Source: Rhizobium leguminosarum (lineage in GTDB: Bacteria > Pseudomonadota > Alphaproteobacteria > Rhizobiales > Rhizobiaceae). From it: a stretch of 64,000 bases of DNA. Shown piece by piece: positions 8,709-17,419 of this stretch; the stretch's first letter is position 1, and each line of letters starts with the position of its first letter. Below the pieces are notes generated by a model that ran no database searches, was not told where the DNA came from, and worked only from the letters and a program-made list of their open reading frames with translations. The stretch is from the NCBI RefSeq assembly GCF_002953715.1, contig NZ_CP025014.1, positions 528,530 to 592,529 of the forward strand, written 5' to 3'. A program made the position numbers and the translations under genes.

Positions 8709-9758
8709 ATGACCCAACTCAACGAAACAACGCTCAATGAGCTCGTGGGCCGCATCCTTGGCGACCTTGGCGGTGCAGTCAGCGTGCCGCTGGTGCGGAT
8801 CGGAGACGCGCTCGACCTCTACAAGACCCTCAAGGATATCGGACCCGCGACGGCCGACGCGCTTGCAGGGGCCGCGGGATGCGCGCCGCGCTATGTGCGC
8901 GAGTGGCTGGCAGCGCAGGCGGCTTCGGGCTATGTGCATTACGAGAATGGCCGGTTCTCGCTCACGCCCGAGCAGGCCTATGTGTTTGCTGAACCCGACA
9001 GCCCGGTCAACCTGATTGGCGCGTTCGATACGGCTGCGGCGATGGTCGAAAACCAGCCGAAGGTGCAGTCTGCCTTCAAGACCGGTCGAGGCGTGGCTTG
9101 GGGAGATCAGGCCGGCTGCATGTTCTGCGCCGTGGCGAGGCTGTTCCGGCCCGGCTATGTGAACGCCCTCGTGCAGGACTGGCTGCCTGCGCTCGGTGGC
9201 GTCGTCGACAGGTTAAAGGCGGGCGGGACTGTGGCCGATGTGGGGTGCGGACATGGGTTGTCGACGATCCTCATGGCGCAGGCTTTCCCCAATTCCCGGT
9301 TCATCGGCTACGACTTCCATGCGGATTCGATTGCGGCCGCGACTGCCCACGCCCGGGCAGATGGCCTGACGAACGTGCACTTCAAGGTGGGCCGCGCGCG
9401 GGACTTCGACGGAAGCGACTTCGATCTGATCACCTGCTTCGACTGCCTGCACGACATGGGCGACCCCAAGACTGCGGCGGCGCATATCAGAAAGGCGCTG
9501 AAGGAGGGTGGCACGTGGATGGTGGTCGAGCCCACGGCCGGGGATACGCTCGAGGACAATATCAACCCGGTCGGGCGGCTTTACTACTCCGCCTCGACGA
9601 TGATCTGCGTTCCCACCTCCCTGGCGCAGGAGACGGGACTCGCGCTTGGCGCCCAGGCGGGAGAGAAGCGATTGACAGAGGTGATCCGGTCTGGCGGGTT
9701 CACACATGTCCGGCGAGCAGCCCAGACCCCGCTCAACATGGTGCTCGAAGCAACCTGA
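8709..9758 (+). CDS. SAM-dependent methyltransferase with N-terminal winged helix
   Basis: A 349-residue class I methyltransferase. The first 90 residues resemble the winged-helix dimerisation domain of small-molecule O-methyltransferases (AGCAPRYVREWLAAQAASGY). The SAM site is VADVGCGHGLSTI, followed by the acidic end of beta-2 (GYDFHADS) and DLITCFDCLHDMGDP. A good ribosome binding site (AGGAGG) precedes ATG. The substrate is unknown. The preceding hydrolase-LuxR fusion may control it. A truncated gene lies convergently just beyond its stop. Confidence 0.88.
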   Translation: MTQLNETTLNELVGRILGDLGGAVSVPLVRIGDALDLYKTLKDIGPATADALAGAAGCAPRYVREWLAAQAASGYVHYENGRFSLTPEQAYVFAEPDSPVNLIGAFDTAAAMVENQPKVQSAFKTGRGVAWGDQAGCMFCAVARLFRPGYVNALVQDWLPALGGVVDRLKAGGTVADVGCGHGLSTILMAQAFPNSRFIGYDFHADSIAAATAHARADGLTNVHFKVGRARDFDGSDFDLITCFDCLHDMGDPKTAAAHIRKALKEGGTWMVVEPTAGDTLEDNINPVGRLYYSASTMICVPTSLAQETGLALGAQAGEKRLTEVIRSGGFTHVRRAAQTPLNMVLEAT

Positions 9759-9776
9759 TGAGAAGGAGTGGCGCGT

Positions 9777-9932
9777 CGGTGTCCGGCCAGATGTGGCTTC
9801 AAACCAACCATGTCCAGGTATAGATGACTTGACCGACGAAATCGTCCAATTCGATTGCAAGGACCGAGGGGCCATCAGGCGCAACAAATCCCGTAGATCG
9901 ACTGTGAGATCATAAATTCTCAGCGTCACCAT
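9777..9932 (-). pseudogene. Truncated small gene (N-terminal part only)
   Basis: A strong ribosome binding site (GGAGGAG) precedes ATG at 9932. The frame encodes about 52 protein-like residues beginning MVTLRIYDLTVDLRDLLRLM and reaching GHGWFEATSG. It then runs without a recognisable end into sequence antisense to the methyltransferase gene. The start resembles small rhizobial hypothetical proteins that continue after WFEATG, from memory only. I read it as a gene whose 3' end was lost at the methyltransferase junction. Confidence 0.45.
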
Positions 9933-10038
9933 GGTGCTCCTCCAGAGGTTACTGCTGCACTCGGTTACCTGACCATACGAGGTCGGCTCCGACCGGATTG
10001 ATAATCCACGGAGAGGTCTCGGAGGATCAGGTGAGACC

Positions 10039-10974
10039 TTACCGCCAATGCAGCTGCAGGAACTTTCTGGCTTTGATGAAGCTCCACGTCACAGCAGCGT
10101 TTTTGTGCGGGCCATTATCATCGAGAATATCGTCAACGGAGTAAAATAGCAGTTCAGACGCTTCGTTTCGATCAGCTGCCGCTTCTGCGCCTGACAGGAT
10201 ATCCGCAGCCGTGGATTCGCTCGGCATCAGGAGAAACAGTTCCGGGTGGCAGAAGACCGGATCATAAGCCAGACCGACAGCAACCGCTTCAGATCGGGTT
10301 ACATCACGAACGGCGATTTCCTCCTCTACTTCGCGGGCAATCTCGTTGAAGAGGTCTAAGGGACCGTCGCTCTCACGTGGCTCGGCGTACCCCCCGATTA
10401 GATAGAGGCCGCCGGGGTTTTGGTCCGCCAGCAGACTTCGCTTCGTGACAATGACATTGCCGTCGCCCGTCAGCACCACGGCCGTTAGTCCAAGGGGGTC
10501 AGCGCGATCCGCTTCTGGATACTCGAAACCGAAAGTGGGATGGCGTGTCGCCACGTAGGCAGAAAAGCGGGTCCGGCTTGCAGCAATGCTCAGCCGTTCA
10601 CCTTCAACCCGGTAAGAGGCCATCCGCAACAAAGCGCCGTCGAAAGCAGCTGGACGCTTTGCGCATACTGCTGCCCAGGTCGATTTCCTGACTTCTTCCA
10701 CGCGATCCTGCAGCTCGAAATTGCCAACGAGGTGGCAGTCGATATGATCGACGGGAATGCTGAAAGCTTGATCTTGGAACACACCATTACCCCGTTGAAA
10801 AATCGAATCGTAGGCCGCTTCGAGGTAAACATGAGCAAGAAGGCCAACCAACAGCTTTTCGATTGGCATTGGATAGAAGCTGGTAAGCAGGCTTTCAATT
10901 CCACTATCAAGATGCCTGCCCGCTCTCCCAGACACGCTGATAGAAATCGAGCGATTTCTCAGGCGTTTCGACAC
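10039..10974 (-). CDS. Nudix-like hydrolase with long N-terminal extension
   Basis: A 311-residue protein. Near residues 195-225 is a Nudix-like box: GGYAEPRE, a 12-residue spacer instead of 7, then REVEEEI, so the metal-binding REuxEE part is intact but the helix is extended. The N-terminal 150 residues (IPVDHIDCHLVGNFELQD, AFDGALLRMASY) resemble the domain found before Nudix folds in some eukaryotic-like proteins. A nucleoside diphosphate derivative is a plausible substrate. The start is uncertain: no good ribosome binding site was seen and the coding signal is clearest from about residue 60. Confidence 0.65.
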   Translation of the reverse strand: MSKRLRNRSISISVSGRAGRHLDSGIESLLTSFYPMPIEKLLVGLLAHVYLEAAYDSIFQRGNGVFQDQAFSIPVDHIDCHLVGNFELQDRVEEVRKSTWAAVCAKRPAAFDGALLRMASYRVEGERLSIAASRTRFSAYVATRHPTFGFEYPEADRADPLGLTAVVLTGDGNVIVTKRSLLADQNPGGLYLIGGYAEPRESDGPLDLFNEIAREVEEEIAVRDVTRSEAVAVGLAYDPVFCHPELFLLMPSESTAADILSGAEAAADRNEASELLFYSVDDILDDNGPHKNAAVTWSFIKARKFLQLHWR

Positions 10975-11065
10975 ATAACTCCAAGCTCAGTTGCAATTGG
11001 TGCCTCCTTCTCTGCTCGAAATGTCTGCTGTTGCCAGAAGTAGCGGACGCGCGGCCGGCAGCCAA

Positions 11066-11908
11066 TTATTTGTCGAGATACTTGTTCAGGAATGCTCGAA
11101 CGCTGCTAAAGGACTGCTCGGCCGCCGTCGCATTATATTCTTCCCGATGGCCGAATGCCGTCTTTGCCACCGCGACGTACGGGGAATCGAAATCATGGTA
11201 TGCACCCGGATAGACGTTGAGTTCGATTGGCGGGCCTTTGCCACTCAGGTGAGAAACCCTTTGCCGACACCTTTCGGCGGGGCTCCAATCGTCCAGTTCG
11301 CCATTTAGGATCAAGGTTGGCACCGTCGCATCGCCCTCATGGGGAGCGCAAACCGGATAGTAGGCGACTGCAGCCTTGAACTTTCGATCCATAAACTGCT
11401 CGATGCCTTCGGTTTTCGTGGCTTCCAGTGTTGCGATTCCACCAGCCGAGAAGCCCATCAGCCCCACACGTTGGGCGTCAACGAAGGTGTATGTCGACAG
11501 GAGATCGAGAGCCCCGTAGGCATCGAATACCCGATCGGGAAGATAACGCTCACAGGTGTTGTCAATGTTGCGGGTGGTGAAGCTGTCGACCACCAGCACG
11601 ACATATCCCCATGAGGTCAACCGCTGCGGCCAGTAAGTCTTGGTGTTCGGCCGAATACCTCCGCAACCATGCATGATAACGATGGCCGGAAAGGGACCAT
11701 CTCCCTCAGGTCGGCTCAGATATCCCAGCAAGTGCGTCGCTTGGGCCTGCGGGAGACTGACACCTTGTTCCCTGGCCCTGCGTTCCAGGAATGGACTTGG
11801 CTTTGTGACTGCGCTGTCGAATCGCACCAACTCGTCAGCGTGAGCCGCAGGGTTAGGCTGCACGATAGCGATGAGCAAAAGTCCGAAAACAAGCTTTGTG
11901 ATTTGCAT
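11066..11908 (-). CDS. Exported dienelactone-hydrolase-like alpha/beta hydrolase
   Basis: The start at 11908 is chosen over an upstream TTG because it gives a clean signal peptide (MQITKLVFGLLLIAIVQPNP, cleavage after AHA). The mature enzyme has an oxyanion region HGCGG, nucleophile GFSAGG, acid in NGELDDWSP and His in GAYHDF. The nucleophile is Ser, not the Cys of true dienelactone hydrolases. It has 280 residues, normal for the family, and should act in the periplasm on an ester or lactone. It lies convergently to nothing obvious and has no operon partner. Confidence 0.85.
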   Translation of the reverse strand: MQITKLVFGLLLIAIVQPNPAAHADELVRFDSAVTKPSPFLERRAREQGVSLPQAQATHLLGYLSRPEGDGPFPAIVIMHGCGGIRPNTKTYWPQRLTSWGYVVLVVDSFTTRNIDNTCERYLPDRVFDAYGALDLLSTYTFVDAQRVGLMGFSAGGIATLEATKTEGIEQFMDRKFKAAVAYYPVCAPHEGDATVPTLILNGELDDWSPAERCRQRVSHLSGKGPPIELNVYPGAYHDFDSPYVAVAKTAFGHREEYNATAAEQSFSSVRAFLNKYLDK

Positions 11909-12114
11909 TGCGTTGTTCCGCTGGGCGACAGGCAGTTGATCAAACGCTATCCACAACCGATCATCATCTAGATGCGGAAACTTCGACGTCCATAGGCTAA
12001 AAAAGGGCGTGGCAAATAGCCGCCCCTAATGAGTATCCGCAGTCTTAAGACCGCAGCCGGGGACAGAGCTCAAGGCTAAACCTTACAAGCGACATCGGCC
12101 TCGACCGAGCCTCG

Positions 12115-12999
12115 TCAGCCAAACCGTTCCACCAGGAAATCTATCACCGTCCGCAACATCGCTGTCGGCCGACGGTTCGGGGCATAGACGAGGTACATCG
12201 GTACAGGCTTGTAAGACCATTCCGGCAGCACCTGCTCGAGCCGTCCTTCGGCGATATCGGCGGCGAGCAGCAGTTCCGGCTGAAGCGCAATTCCCGCGCC
12301 GCTGAGCGCGGCCATGCGCAGCGCCGCCCCCTGGTTGGTAGAGAATTTTCCGGAAATCAGTACGTCGCGCATTTCGCCCCCCGGTCCGACCAGGTGCCAG
12401 CGATCCTGCATGCGCCAATAGGAGTGGCCGAGGCAGAGATGGTTCGTCAGAGCCTCAGGCGAGGCCGGCCGGCCATGGCGGGCAAGATAGTCCGGCGAGG
12501 CAGCGAGAATCCGCCGGTAGGGCGTGAGCGGGCGGGCGACCAGGCTGCTGTCCGAGAGCGGGCCGATGTGGATACCGAGCTCGAACCCCTCGCCGACGAG
12601 GTCATGGACATTGTTGTCGAGCGATAGCTCGACGCTGACGTCGGGATAGGCGTTCTGGTAATCGATCAGCGCCGGCACCAGGACTTGCGTCCCGAAGCTG
12701 ACCGGCGCAACTAACCGAAGCCGGCCGCGCGGCGCCGATTGCAGCTCGCTTGCCGAAGCCTCGGCCAGCGCCACTTCGGAAAGGGCGCGCTTGCAGCGCT
12801 CGTAATAGAGCTGGCCAACCTCTGTCAGCTGATGGCGTCGCGTGGTGCGATGGATCAGCTTCGCCCCGAGCCGGGCCTCAATCGTCTTGATGTGCTTGGC
12901 AACCATGGCAGGCGACACTTGTGCGATCTCCGCGGCCGCCGCGAAACTGCCATTGTCGATGACCCTGACGAACATCGCCATGCCGGCCAGCTTGTCCAC
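12115..12999 (-). CDS. LysR-family transcriptional regulator
   Basis: A 294-residue LysR regulator. The N-terminal winged helix-turn-helix covers residues 1-60 (FVRVIDNGSFAAAAEIAQVS, PAMVAKHIKTIEARLGAKLI), followed by a two-lobed effector domain (RLRLVAPVSFGTQVLVPALI onward). It is divergent from a 61-residue tautomerase gene with 125 bases between the start codons and a perfect 8-bp inverted repeat there, so it probably controls that gene and itself. The effector is unknown. Confidence 0.92.
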   Translation of the reverse strand: MDKLAGMAMFVRVIDNGSFAAAAEIAQVSPAMVAKHIKTIEARLGAKLIHRTTRRHQLTEVGQLYYERCKRALSEVALAEASASELQSAPRGRLRLVAPVSFGTQVLVPALIDYQNAYPDVSVELSLDNNVHDLVGEGFELGIHIGPLSDSSLVARPLTPYRRILAASPDYLARHGRPASPEALTNHLCLGHSYWRMQDRWHLVGPGGEMRDVLISGKFSTNQGAALRMAALSGAGIALQPELLLAADIAEGRLEQVLPEWSYKPVPMYLVYAPNRRPTAMLRTVIDFLVERFG

Positions 13000-13009
13000 G
13001 ATTGCCTAC

Positions 13010-13038
13010 CTGTTGGTTTCGAATGACGACACCAACAG
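13010..13038. promoter_or_regulatory. Candidate LysR operator
   Basis: CTGTTGGT (13010-13017) and ACCAACAG (13031-13038) are perfect inverted repeats with a 13-base spacer, between the divergent LysR and tautomerase starts. Size and position fit a LysR recognition site. Binding is inferred. Confidence 0.55.
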
Positions 13039-13124
13039 CTTATTTATCAACCAAAGAATTTACAACATGGTCGTCATGCCCGCGCCAAGACGACGGACAT
13101 CACCAACCTGACCAAGGAGACACC

Positions 13125-13310
13125 ATGCCCATTCTTCACCTGCAGATGCATCCCGGCCGCACCGACGATCAGAAGCGCGCCTTCGCGCGCGAAGCGACCA
13201 AGGCCGCCGTCGAAACCCTGGCGTGCCCGCCAGAGTCGCTGGAAATCCTGATAACGGAGATTGCCAAGGAATCCTGGGCGGTCGGTGGCAAGCTGAAATC
13301 CGAGGCCTGA
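13125..13310 (+). CDS. 4-oxalocrotonate tautomerase-family protein
   Basis: A 61-residue protein, the usual length of the family. It begins MPILHLQMHPGRTDDQKRAF, so Pro becomes the N-terminal catalytic base after Met removal. The start at 13125 is fixed by AGGAG at 13115-13119 and the required Pro2. Family members interconvert enol and keto acids, often in aromatic or halogenated compound degradation. Divergence from a LysR gene fits substrate-induced expression. No degradative neighbours are present, so the substrate is open. Confidence 0.85.
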   Translation: MPILHLQMHPGRTDDQKRAFAREATKAAVETLACPPESLEILITEIAKESWAVGGKLKSEA

Positions 13311-13716
13311 GAGACGACCCGCAGCGCCGAAGGCTCGTGCTGAGGGACGCCGCCGCCAGAGTATTGGACAGGGAGCCGGCACTCGGCTCCCGTGCTGAAT
13401 GTGAAGGGCGGCCGGTTGATTTTACTGGCCGCCGCAACTCCACCGCACGCAAGCCTTTGGGCAGGCGACTTCGTCGGGGAATTTGCCTTTTGGTGCATCT
13501 GAGCCGTGGCGGAGTTCGGCCCTAAGCGAGCTTTTTCGTCGAGGATAAGGCTGCGTTGCGCCCTCATATCAGTCGTAGAGCCCAGCCAAGCGGCGGCTTG
13601 AAAGCGGCAACGCATTGGACTGGCGAGACGGCATGTTTGCGTCAAAAGCGGATTTTACGTTGAACGTGATTGCATCTCCGATGCCTGCGCCTGTTTTTGG
13701 CCCTGTGTCCAGCGGG
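13311..13716. other. Intergenic stretch with one strong hairpin
   Basis: No convincing coding frame was found. A 10-bp stem with a 7-base loop lies at 13407-13433 (GGCGGCC arm paired with GGCCGCC). It has no T-tract on either strand, so it may be a weak or Rho-assisted terminator for the convergent tautomerase and transporter genes. Confidence 0.4.
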
Positions 13717-14685
13717 TCACTCGTTCGCAAGCGCTGTCTTTCCAGATGCAAATTGGCGATCATAGAAAATCCGAACCGACAGAACGACGCCGGCGATCAG
13801 GACAACAACCCCGGCGACTTCGATCGGCGTTGGCCAGCGCGCATGCACGACAAGTCCGCCGATCACGCCGAAGACAGTCTCGGAGACGATCAATTGCGCG
13901 GCCAGGGCAACCGCCAGGGTCCTTGACGCAATACTCCAGGCCCAGACGCCGCCCACGGTGGCCAGTAGCGCGAGAGTTGTGCCCCAGACATAGAGGTTGC
14001 CGGCAGCGCTCCAGCCGAATCCCAATGTAGGAAGCCGGAAGAGGTCCATCGCGGCACCGATGGGATAGAAGGTCAGCATCAAGACGCCGCCGCCAACCAG
14101 TATCAGCGCCGACCACACGCCGGAGGGCATGTCCGGCCGTGCGGCGAGTGCTGCCTGATTGGAAAGCGCGAACCAGACCCAAAGGCCCACAGCAGCAAGC
14201 GCCAGCGGCACGCCAATCCACAATGATTGCACAGAGTCCAGTCCTTCGGCCGTGAATGCCGTGCCATTGACGAGAACAAGGCCGACCAGCACCAGTGCCA
14301 GAGGCACCATGAGGGATCGCCATGGCAATGATGCCTGACCCTGATTGCCAATGACCATCAATACGATTGGTACCAGCCCGAGAAAGGCCGGAGCGATGAC
14401 TGGGCCTGCAAAGAGGGCCGCTCCCGTCACTGTCAGGAAGTAGCCGACATAGCCGACGAAGGCGAGCCAGATGGCTTGCAGGCAGTTTCGAAGCGTGAGG
14501 TGGCGCATGACACCCTTCTCGGAAAACAGAATGTAAAGCCCGACGAGCGCCGAGACGACGTGACGGATGAGGGCAAAATCAAAGGTGGAATAGTCACCGA
14601 TGATGAAGGGCACGACGAAGTTGAGCGAAAAGGCAAAGGCCGCAAAGAGAGCGGCCGACACGCCAACATAGAAAAGTCTGTCCAT
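13717..14685 (-). CDS. DMT/EamA-type membrane transporter
   Basis: A 322-residue protein with about ten hydrophobic segments in two similar halves, as in EamA drug/metabolite exporters. The first half has RHVVSALVGLYILFSEK and the second ends SETVFGVIGGLVVHARWPTP followed by a last helix, the typical EamA C-terminus. ATG at 14685 is preferred over GTG at 14694 because AAGGG lies 8 bases before it. The substrate is unknown and could be an amino acid or other small metabolite exported from the cytoplasm. Confidence 0.85.
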   Translation of the reverse strand: MDRLFYVGVSAALFAAFAFSLNFVVPFIIGDYSTFDFALIRHVVSALVGLYILFSEKGVMRHLTLRNCLQAIWLAFVGYVGYFLTVTGAALFAGPVIAPAFLGLVPIVLMVIGNQGQASLPWRSLMVPLALVLVGLVLVNGTAFTAEGLDSVQSLWIGVPLALAAVGLWVWFALSNQAALAARPDMPSGVWSALILVGGGVLMLTFYPIGAAMDLFRLPTLGFGWSAAGNLYVWGTTLALLATVGGVWAWSIASRTLAVALAAQLIVSETVFGVIGGLVVHARWPTPIEVAGVVVLIAGVVLSVRIFYDRQFASGKTALANE

Positions 14686-15004
14686 AATGTTCACCCTTTT
14701 GAAGTTGCGTCACCGAGCCCTGGTCTCCGCGACACCGAGTGTGCCGTTTGGCAATCAAGCGAAATGCTTGATCGAATGGGGAAAATTTACCGGCCACGCG
14801 CTCTGGTCGGTAGCCGGCGAAAATGAGAATCAGCCTCTCGATACGCATCACCCGGATCGTAAAACGGTGCTGTATCTCGGGGGCCGCGATGCGCGTGCAA
14901 CGCTTCCCCACCGAGCTCGCCGGCCACGACGGGATCATGTTCCAAAACCGGTCGTTCTTCTGGAATTTCGAGATCGACGGGGCGCGTCGATCCGCCGGAA
15001 CTGC
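14686..15004. other. Intergenic stretch without a recognisable gene
   Basis: The minus strand downstream of the phosphotransferase gene has a short open frame around PERPVLEHDPVV-like residues that I cannot assign. No promoter or terminator of note was seen. Confidence 0.3.
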
Positions 15005-15739
15005 TCAGACCGGGCGAACTTCGGCAAGCCGCTTGACTGCATACTCGTCCCGCCAGCAGACGGCGGCTTCCCATGCGGCTGATGCTTGCGCGGCGATGTC
15101 ATGCGCGCCGTCGTCGAGGTCGGCAGCGTTGCCGGGCAGTACCAGGTCAAGGTCGGGGACGTCGACATGTGCCTCGTCCCAATCGATCAACGCGACCCGA
15201 TCCGCGGTCATGCGGACGTTGGCAGGGCTGTTGGGGTTGCCGTGGACAACACATGTCTGACGCCCGATGAGCCGCGCCCACGCTGCTCGACATCGAACAA
15301 CGCCCTCAAGCGGCATCGCGGCAAGGTTGATCCTCGTTCCAGTTTCGGCATGCAGGAGGTCGGTCGACGATCGCCAACCCGGGCGCTGTGGCCAGCCCTG
15401 CGTCAGCCGATGCAGTTCGCGGAGCGTTTCGGCCACGCGACGCCAGTCGGACTCCGTCTCAGGCGGTCCGCCCTCCATGTATTTCATCACCACCAGACCG
15501 TCCACGAACAGCTTGCCGTCAGTCGTCGGAATCGGCACTGGAACGTCCATCCCTTCACGGTCGAGATATTGGAGCAGCGCGGCTTCCCATGCGAGATCAG
15601 CGTCGGTCCTGGAGCCGAGACGAGCGACCGCGATCTGCCCGTTGATGCGAACGCTCCACACGTCGTTGGCGACTCCACCGGCAAGTGGTTCGATGCGAAC
15701 CGCACCTTCACCCCATTGCCCCAGCGCTTCCCATCCCAT
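15005..15739 (-). CDS. Aminoglycoside phosphotransferase-family kinase with variant catalytic loop
   Basis: A 244-residue APH/choline-kinase-fold protein. The N-lobe has GGVANDVWSVRI and a Lys-poor strand (IAVARLG). The catalytic loop reads VVHGNPNSPANVRM and the metal loop ALIDWDEAH. In this family the loop is normally HGDxxxxN; here the catalytic-base Asp is Asn, while the metal-binding Asn and Asp are kept. It may be inactive, work slowly, or serve another role. The substrate is unknown and resistance function should not be assumed. Confidence 0.75.
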   Translation of the reverse strand: MGWEALGQWGEGAVRIEPLAGGVANDVWSVRINGQIAVARLGSRTDADLAWEAALLQYLDREGMDVPVPIPTTDGKLFVDGLVVMKYMEGGPPETESDWRRVAETLRELHRLTQGWPQRPGWRSSTDLLHAETGTRINLAAMPLEGVVRCRAAWARLIGRQTCVVHGNPNSPANVRMTADRVALIDWDEAHVDVPDLDLVLPGNAADLDDGAHDIAAQASAAWEAAVCWRDEYAVKRLAEVRPV

Positions 15740-15845
15740 TGACGATATCCCTGGCGATCGTGATCAAATCGACGGAGAAATAGAAAAAGTTTGCGACGCC
15801 ACGATGTCCGCTGCTGGCGGCCCGAAGCGGTCGTTGGCGAGGAGT

Positions 15846-16274
15846 TTAGTTGCTTCGCTCAGGGCTGAGATTAGGTGGAATACAAAGTACGCTTACTCCA
15901 TTGCGAGCTCGAAAACTCAACGATTTTTCCACTAAGCTGATTTCGATCCTCGACGCCTTGTCTAGTATGAGCGTCTCGGGGGCTCCGTCACTCCCGGAAC
16001 ACGCCCTGCGGAAGACCTTGATGACAGGGCCGTAGACGACCAGATAGCGGCCAAGGTCGACGCAATTGGGTTCTCCTGTAGTAATCGGATTACCGCTAGC
16101 ATCACATCTCTCAGCATAAGGGAAATTTTTTGCTGTCATCGAAAGCCGAATGAGGGCTGCGCTCTGGCTGAACATTTCCCACAAAATATATACGACGATA
16201 ACGACAGAGGCGAAGAGGCCACTGAGTCTGAAAAGACCAAGGGACAGACTAGGACCGGCTTCATCATCCTGCAT
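15846..16274 (-). CDS. Small membrane protein of unknown function
   Basis: A 142-residue protein from ATG at 16274 (MQDDEAGPSLSLGLFRLSGL). One membrane helix lies near residues 15-38 (FASVVIVVYILWEMFSQSAA), followed by a soluble domain with three cysteines (ERCDASGNP, GEPNCVDLG, RRACSGSDG). These suit disulfides if it is periplasmic. Codons are less GC-rich than the neighbours, hinting at acquired DNA. I do not recognise a family. Confidence 0.55.
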   Translation of the reverse strand: MQDDEAGPSLSLGLFRLSGLFASVVIVVYILWEMFSQSAALIRLSMTAKNFPYAERCDASGNPITTGEPNCVDLGRYLVVYGPVIKVFRRACSGSDGAPETLILDKASRIEISLVEKSLSFRARNGVSVLCIPPNLSPERSN

Positions 16275-16359
16275 TTTGTGCTTTTCTAGCTTTGGGACCA
16301 ACGTCCGCGGCTGGGCGCAAACGTGACTTCGAAAGGCGAGTAGCCTCTGGAAATACGTG

Positions 16360-16671
16360 CTATCTTTGCGCGCTTGACGGCAGGTCCGGCCGTCGCTCTC
16401 CCACACCCTGCCGGACGAGCGATAGCGCAGCGATACCGGCCTCATCGGCCGCACGCAGAAGCGCTTCCCGGAATTGTTCCGGGGCGATCTTCCCGCTCAA
16501 TGCGTCGACGCAGGCTTTGACGGCAGCCACATATTCCTCGCCGTCATCGCAAGGCCAGTCGTTGATCAGGAGACGGGCCGCGTCTCCCAGCGTCCATACG
16601 ATCTTGCGAGATGCCGGGCCTCGCAAAGCAAATCCAACCGGCGTAAATGCTGATGATGTATTCCAGCACAT
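16360..16671 (-). CDS. DUF982-family protein
   Basis: A 103-residue protein with the DUF982 pattern: a short strand region (PVGFALRGPASRKIVWTLGD), then AARLLINDWPCDDGEEYVAA with its conserved WP, and CVDALSGKIAPEQFREALLR ending in an AADEAGI helix. The family is restricted mainly to rhizobia, often in several copies per genome, with no known function. ATG at 16671 follows GAGG. It is a single gene in a region with gene scars. Confidence 0.8.
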   Translation of the reverse strand: MCWNTSSAFTPVGFALRGPASRKIVWTLGDAARLLINDWPCDDGEEYVAAVKACVDALSGKIAPEQFREALLRAADEAGIAALSLVRQGVGERRPDLPSSAQR

Positions 16672-17097
16672 TGTCCTCGACCCCTCAAGGCACGGATACT
16701 GCAGTCCCCACGTTCAATATACGCCGTATTCTGAAATTTGGAATTGAAAAGTGTAGAGGTATGCGGCTTGAGCGCGAGCTGCCGGATGAAGAAGAAAGAG
16801 CGCTCTAGAACCTTATGTCGGAGCGCCCTGCGGTCCGTCGAAGTGTTGCACTGATGGACGCATTCCGGCATCGCAGCAGATTACCCCGCCCCGGTGTCAG
16901 CGGCGCACGCTTCCCTGTTCGGTCCCACGTTTCGCCGCGCTCAGCGCAATTCGGCGGTGACGCGGAAGATGCCGCCGGCGGGGCGAAGCGACCCTGCACC
17001 TCACCCTGATGATCGAGCGGTGGGTTATTTTGTGATTTTAACGACTTTGGTGACGAAACTAAAAACAGCCTTCCCGTAAGCTTGCGGCTTTGGAGCT
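16672..17097. other. Intergenic stretch containing a gene-end scar
   Basis: Apart from the 31-bp repeat at 16946-16976 and the coding tail around it, no gene was seen. Base composition is mixed. Confidence 0.4.
16943..16999 (-). pseudogene. Detached C-terminal tail of a pseudokinase paralog (repeat copy B)
   Basis: The minus strand encodes GAGSLRPAGGIFRVTAELR and a stop, nearly the same tail as the intact gene at 19025 (SAGGIFRVTAELR). The core 16946-16976 is identical in DNA to 4246-4276. About 19 residues are left, with no gene body upstream. It sits about 2 kb from the end of the intact gene. Confidence 0.65.
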
Positions 17098-17325
17098 GTG
17101 CGATTGATCACAACACGTCACTTCACCTATGCGGTAATTCTGCTCGGCCTCTTTGCAGGCTTGGCCGGGGCTTATTCGCTAAGCAATCTGTCGCTCGAAG
17201 GGATGGATCGGAGCCGCTTCACCTATGAGTTTAGGAAGTGCTACTATCCAAACTGTGACCGTATGATCGTGCATGACAGATGGCTCGATGAAGCTCTAGC
17301 AAAAGCACAGCGACGCAGCCATTGA
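17098..17325 (+). CDS. Small protein with N-terminal membrane or signal segment
   Basis: About 75 residues. The N-terminus is hydrophobic (HFTYAVILLGLFAGLAGAYS), so it is an exported or anchored protein, followed by a short domain with two Cys (FRKCYYPNCDRMIVHD). GTG at 17098 is only 2 bases after GGAG, while TTG at 17104 is 8 bases after it, so TTG may be the real start. No family was recognised. Confidence 0.5.
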   Translation: MRLITTRHFTYAVILLGLFAGLAGAYSLSNLSLEGMDRSRFTYEFRKCYYPNCDRMIVHDRWLDEALAKAQRRSH

Positions 17326-17419
17326 TGATCGGGCGGGGACAATCCGCTTTGTGTTTTCATGGCGCAGTCCCGGCAAGGCAGTATACAGTCAAGCGGATCC
17401 CCACTGTCGAAAGCCATAC

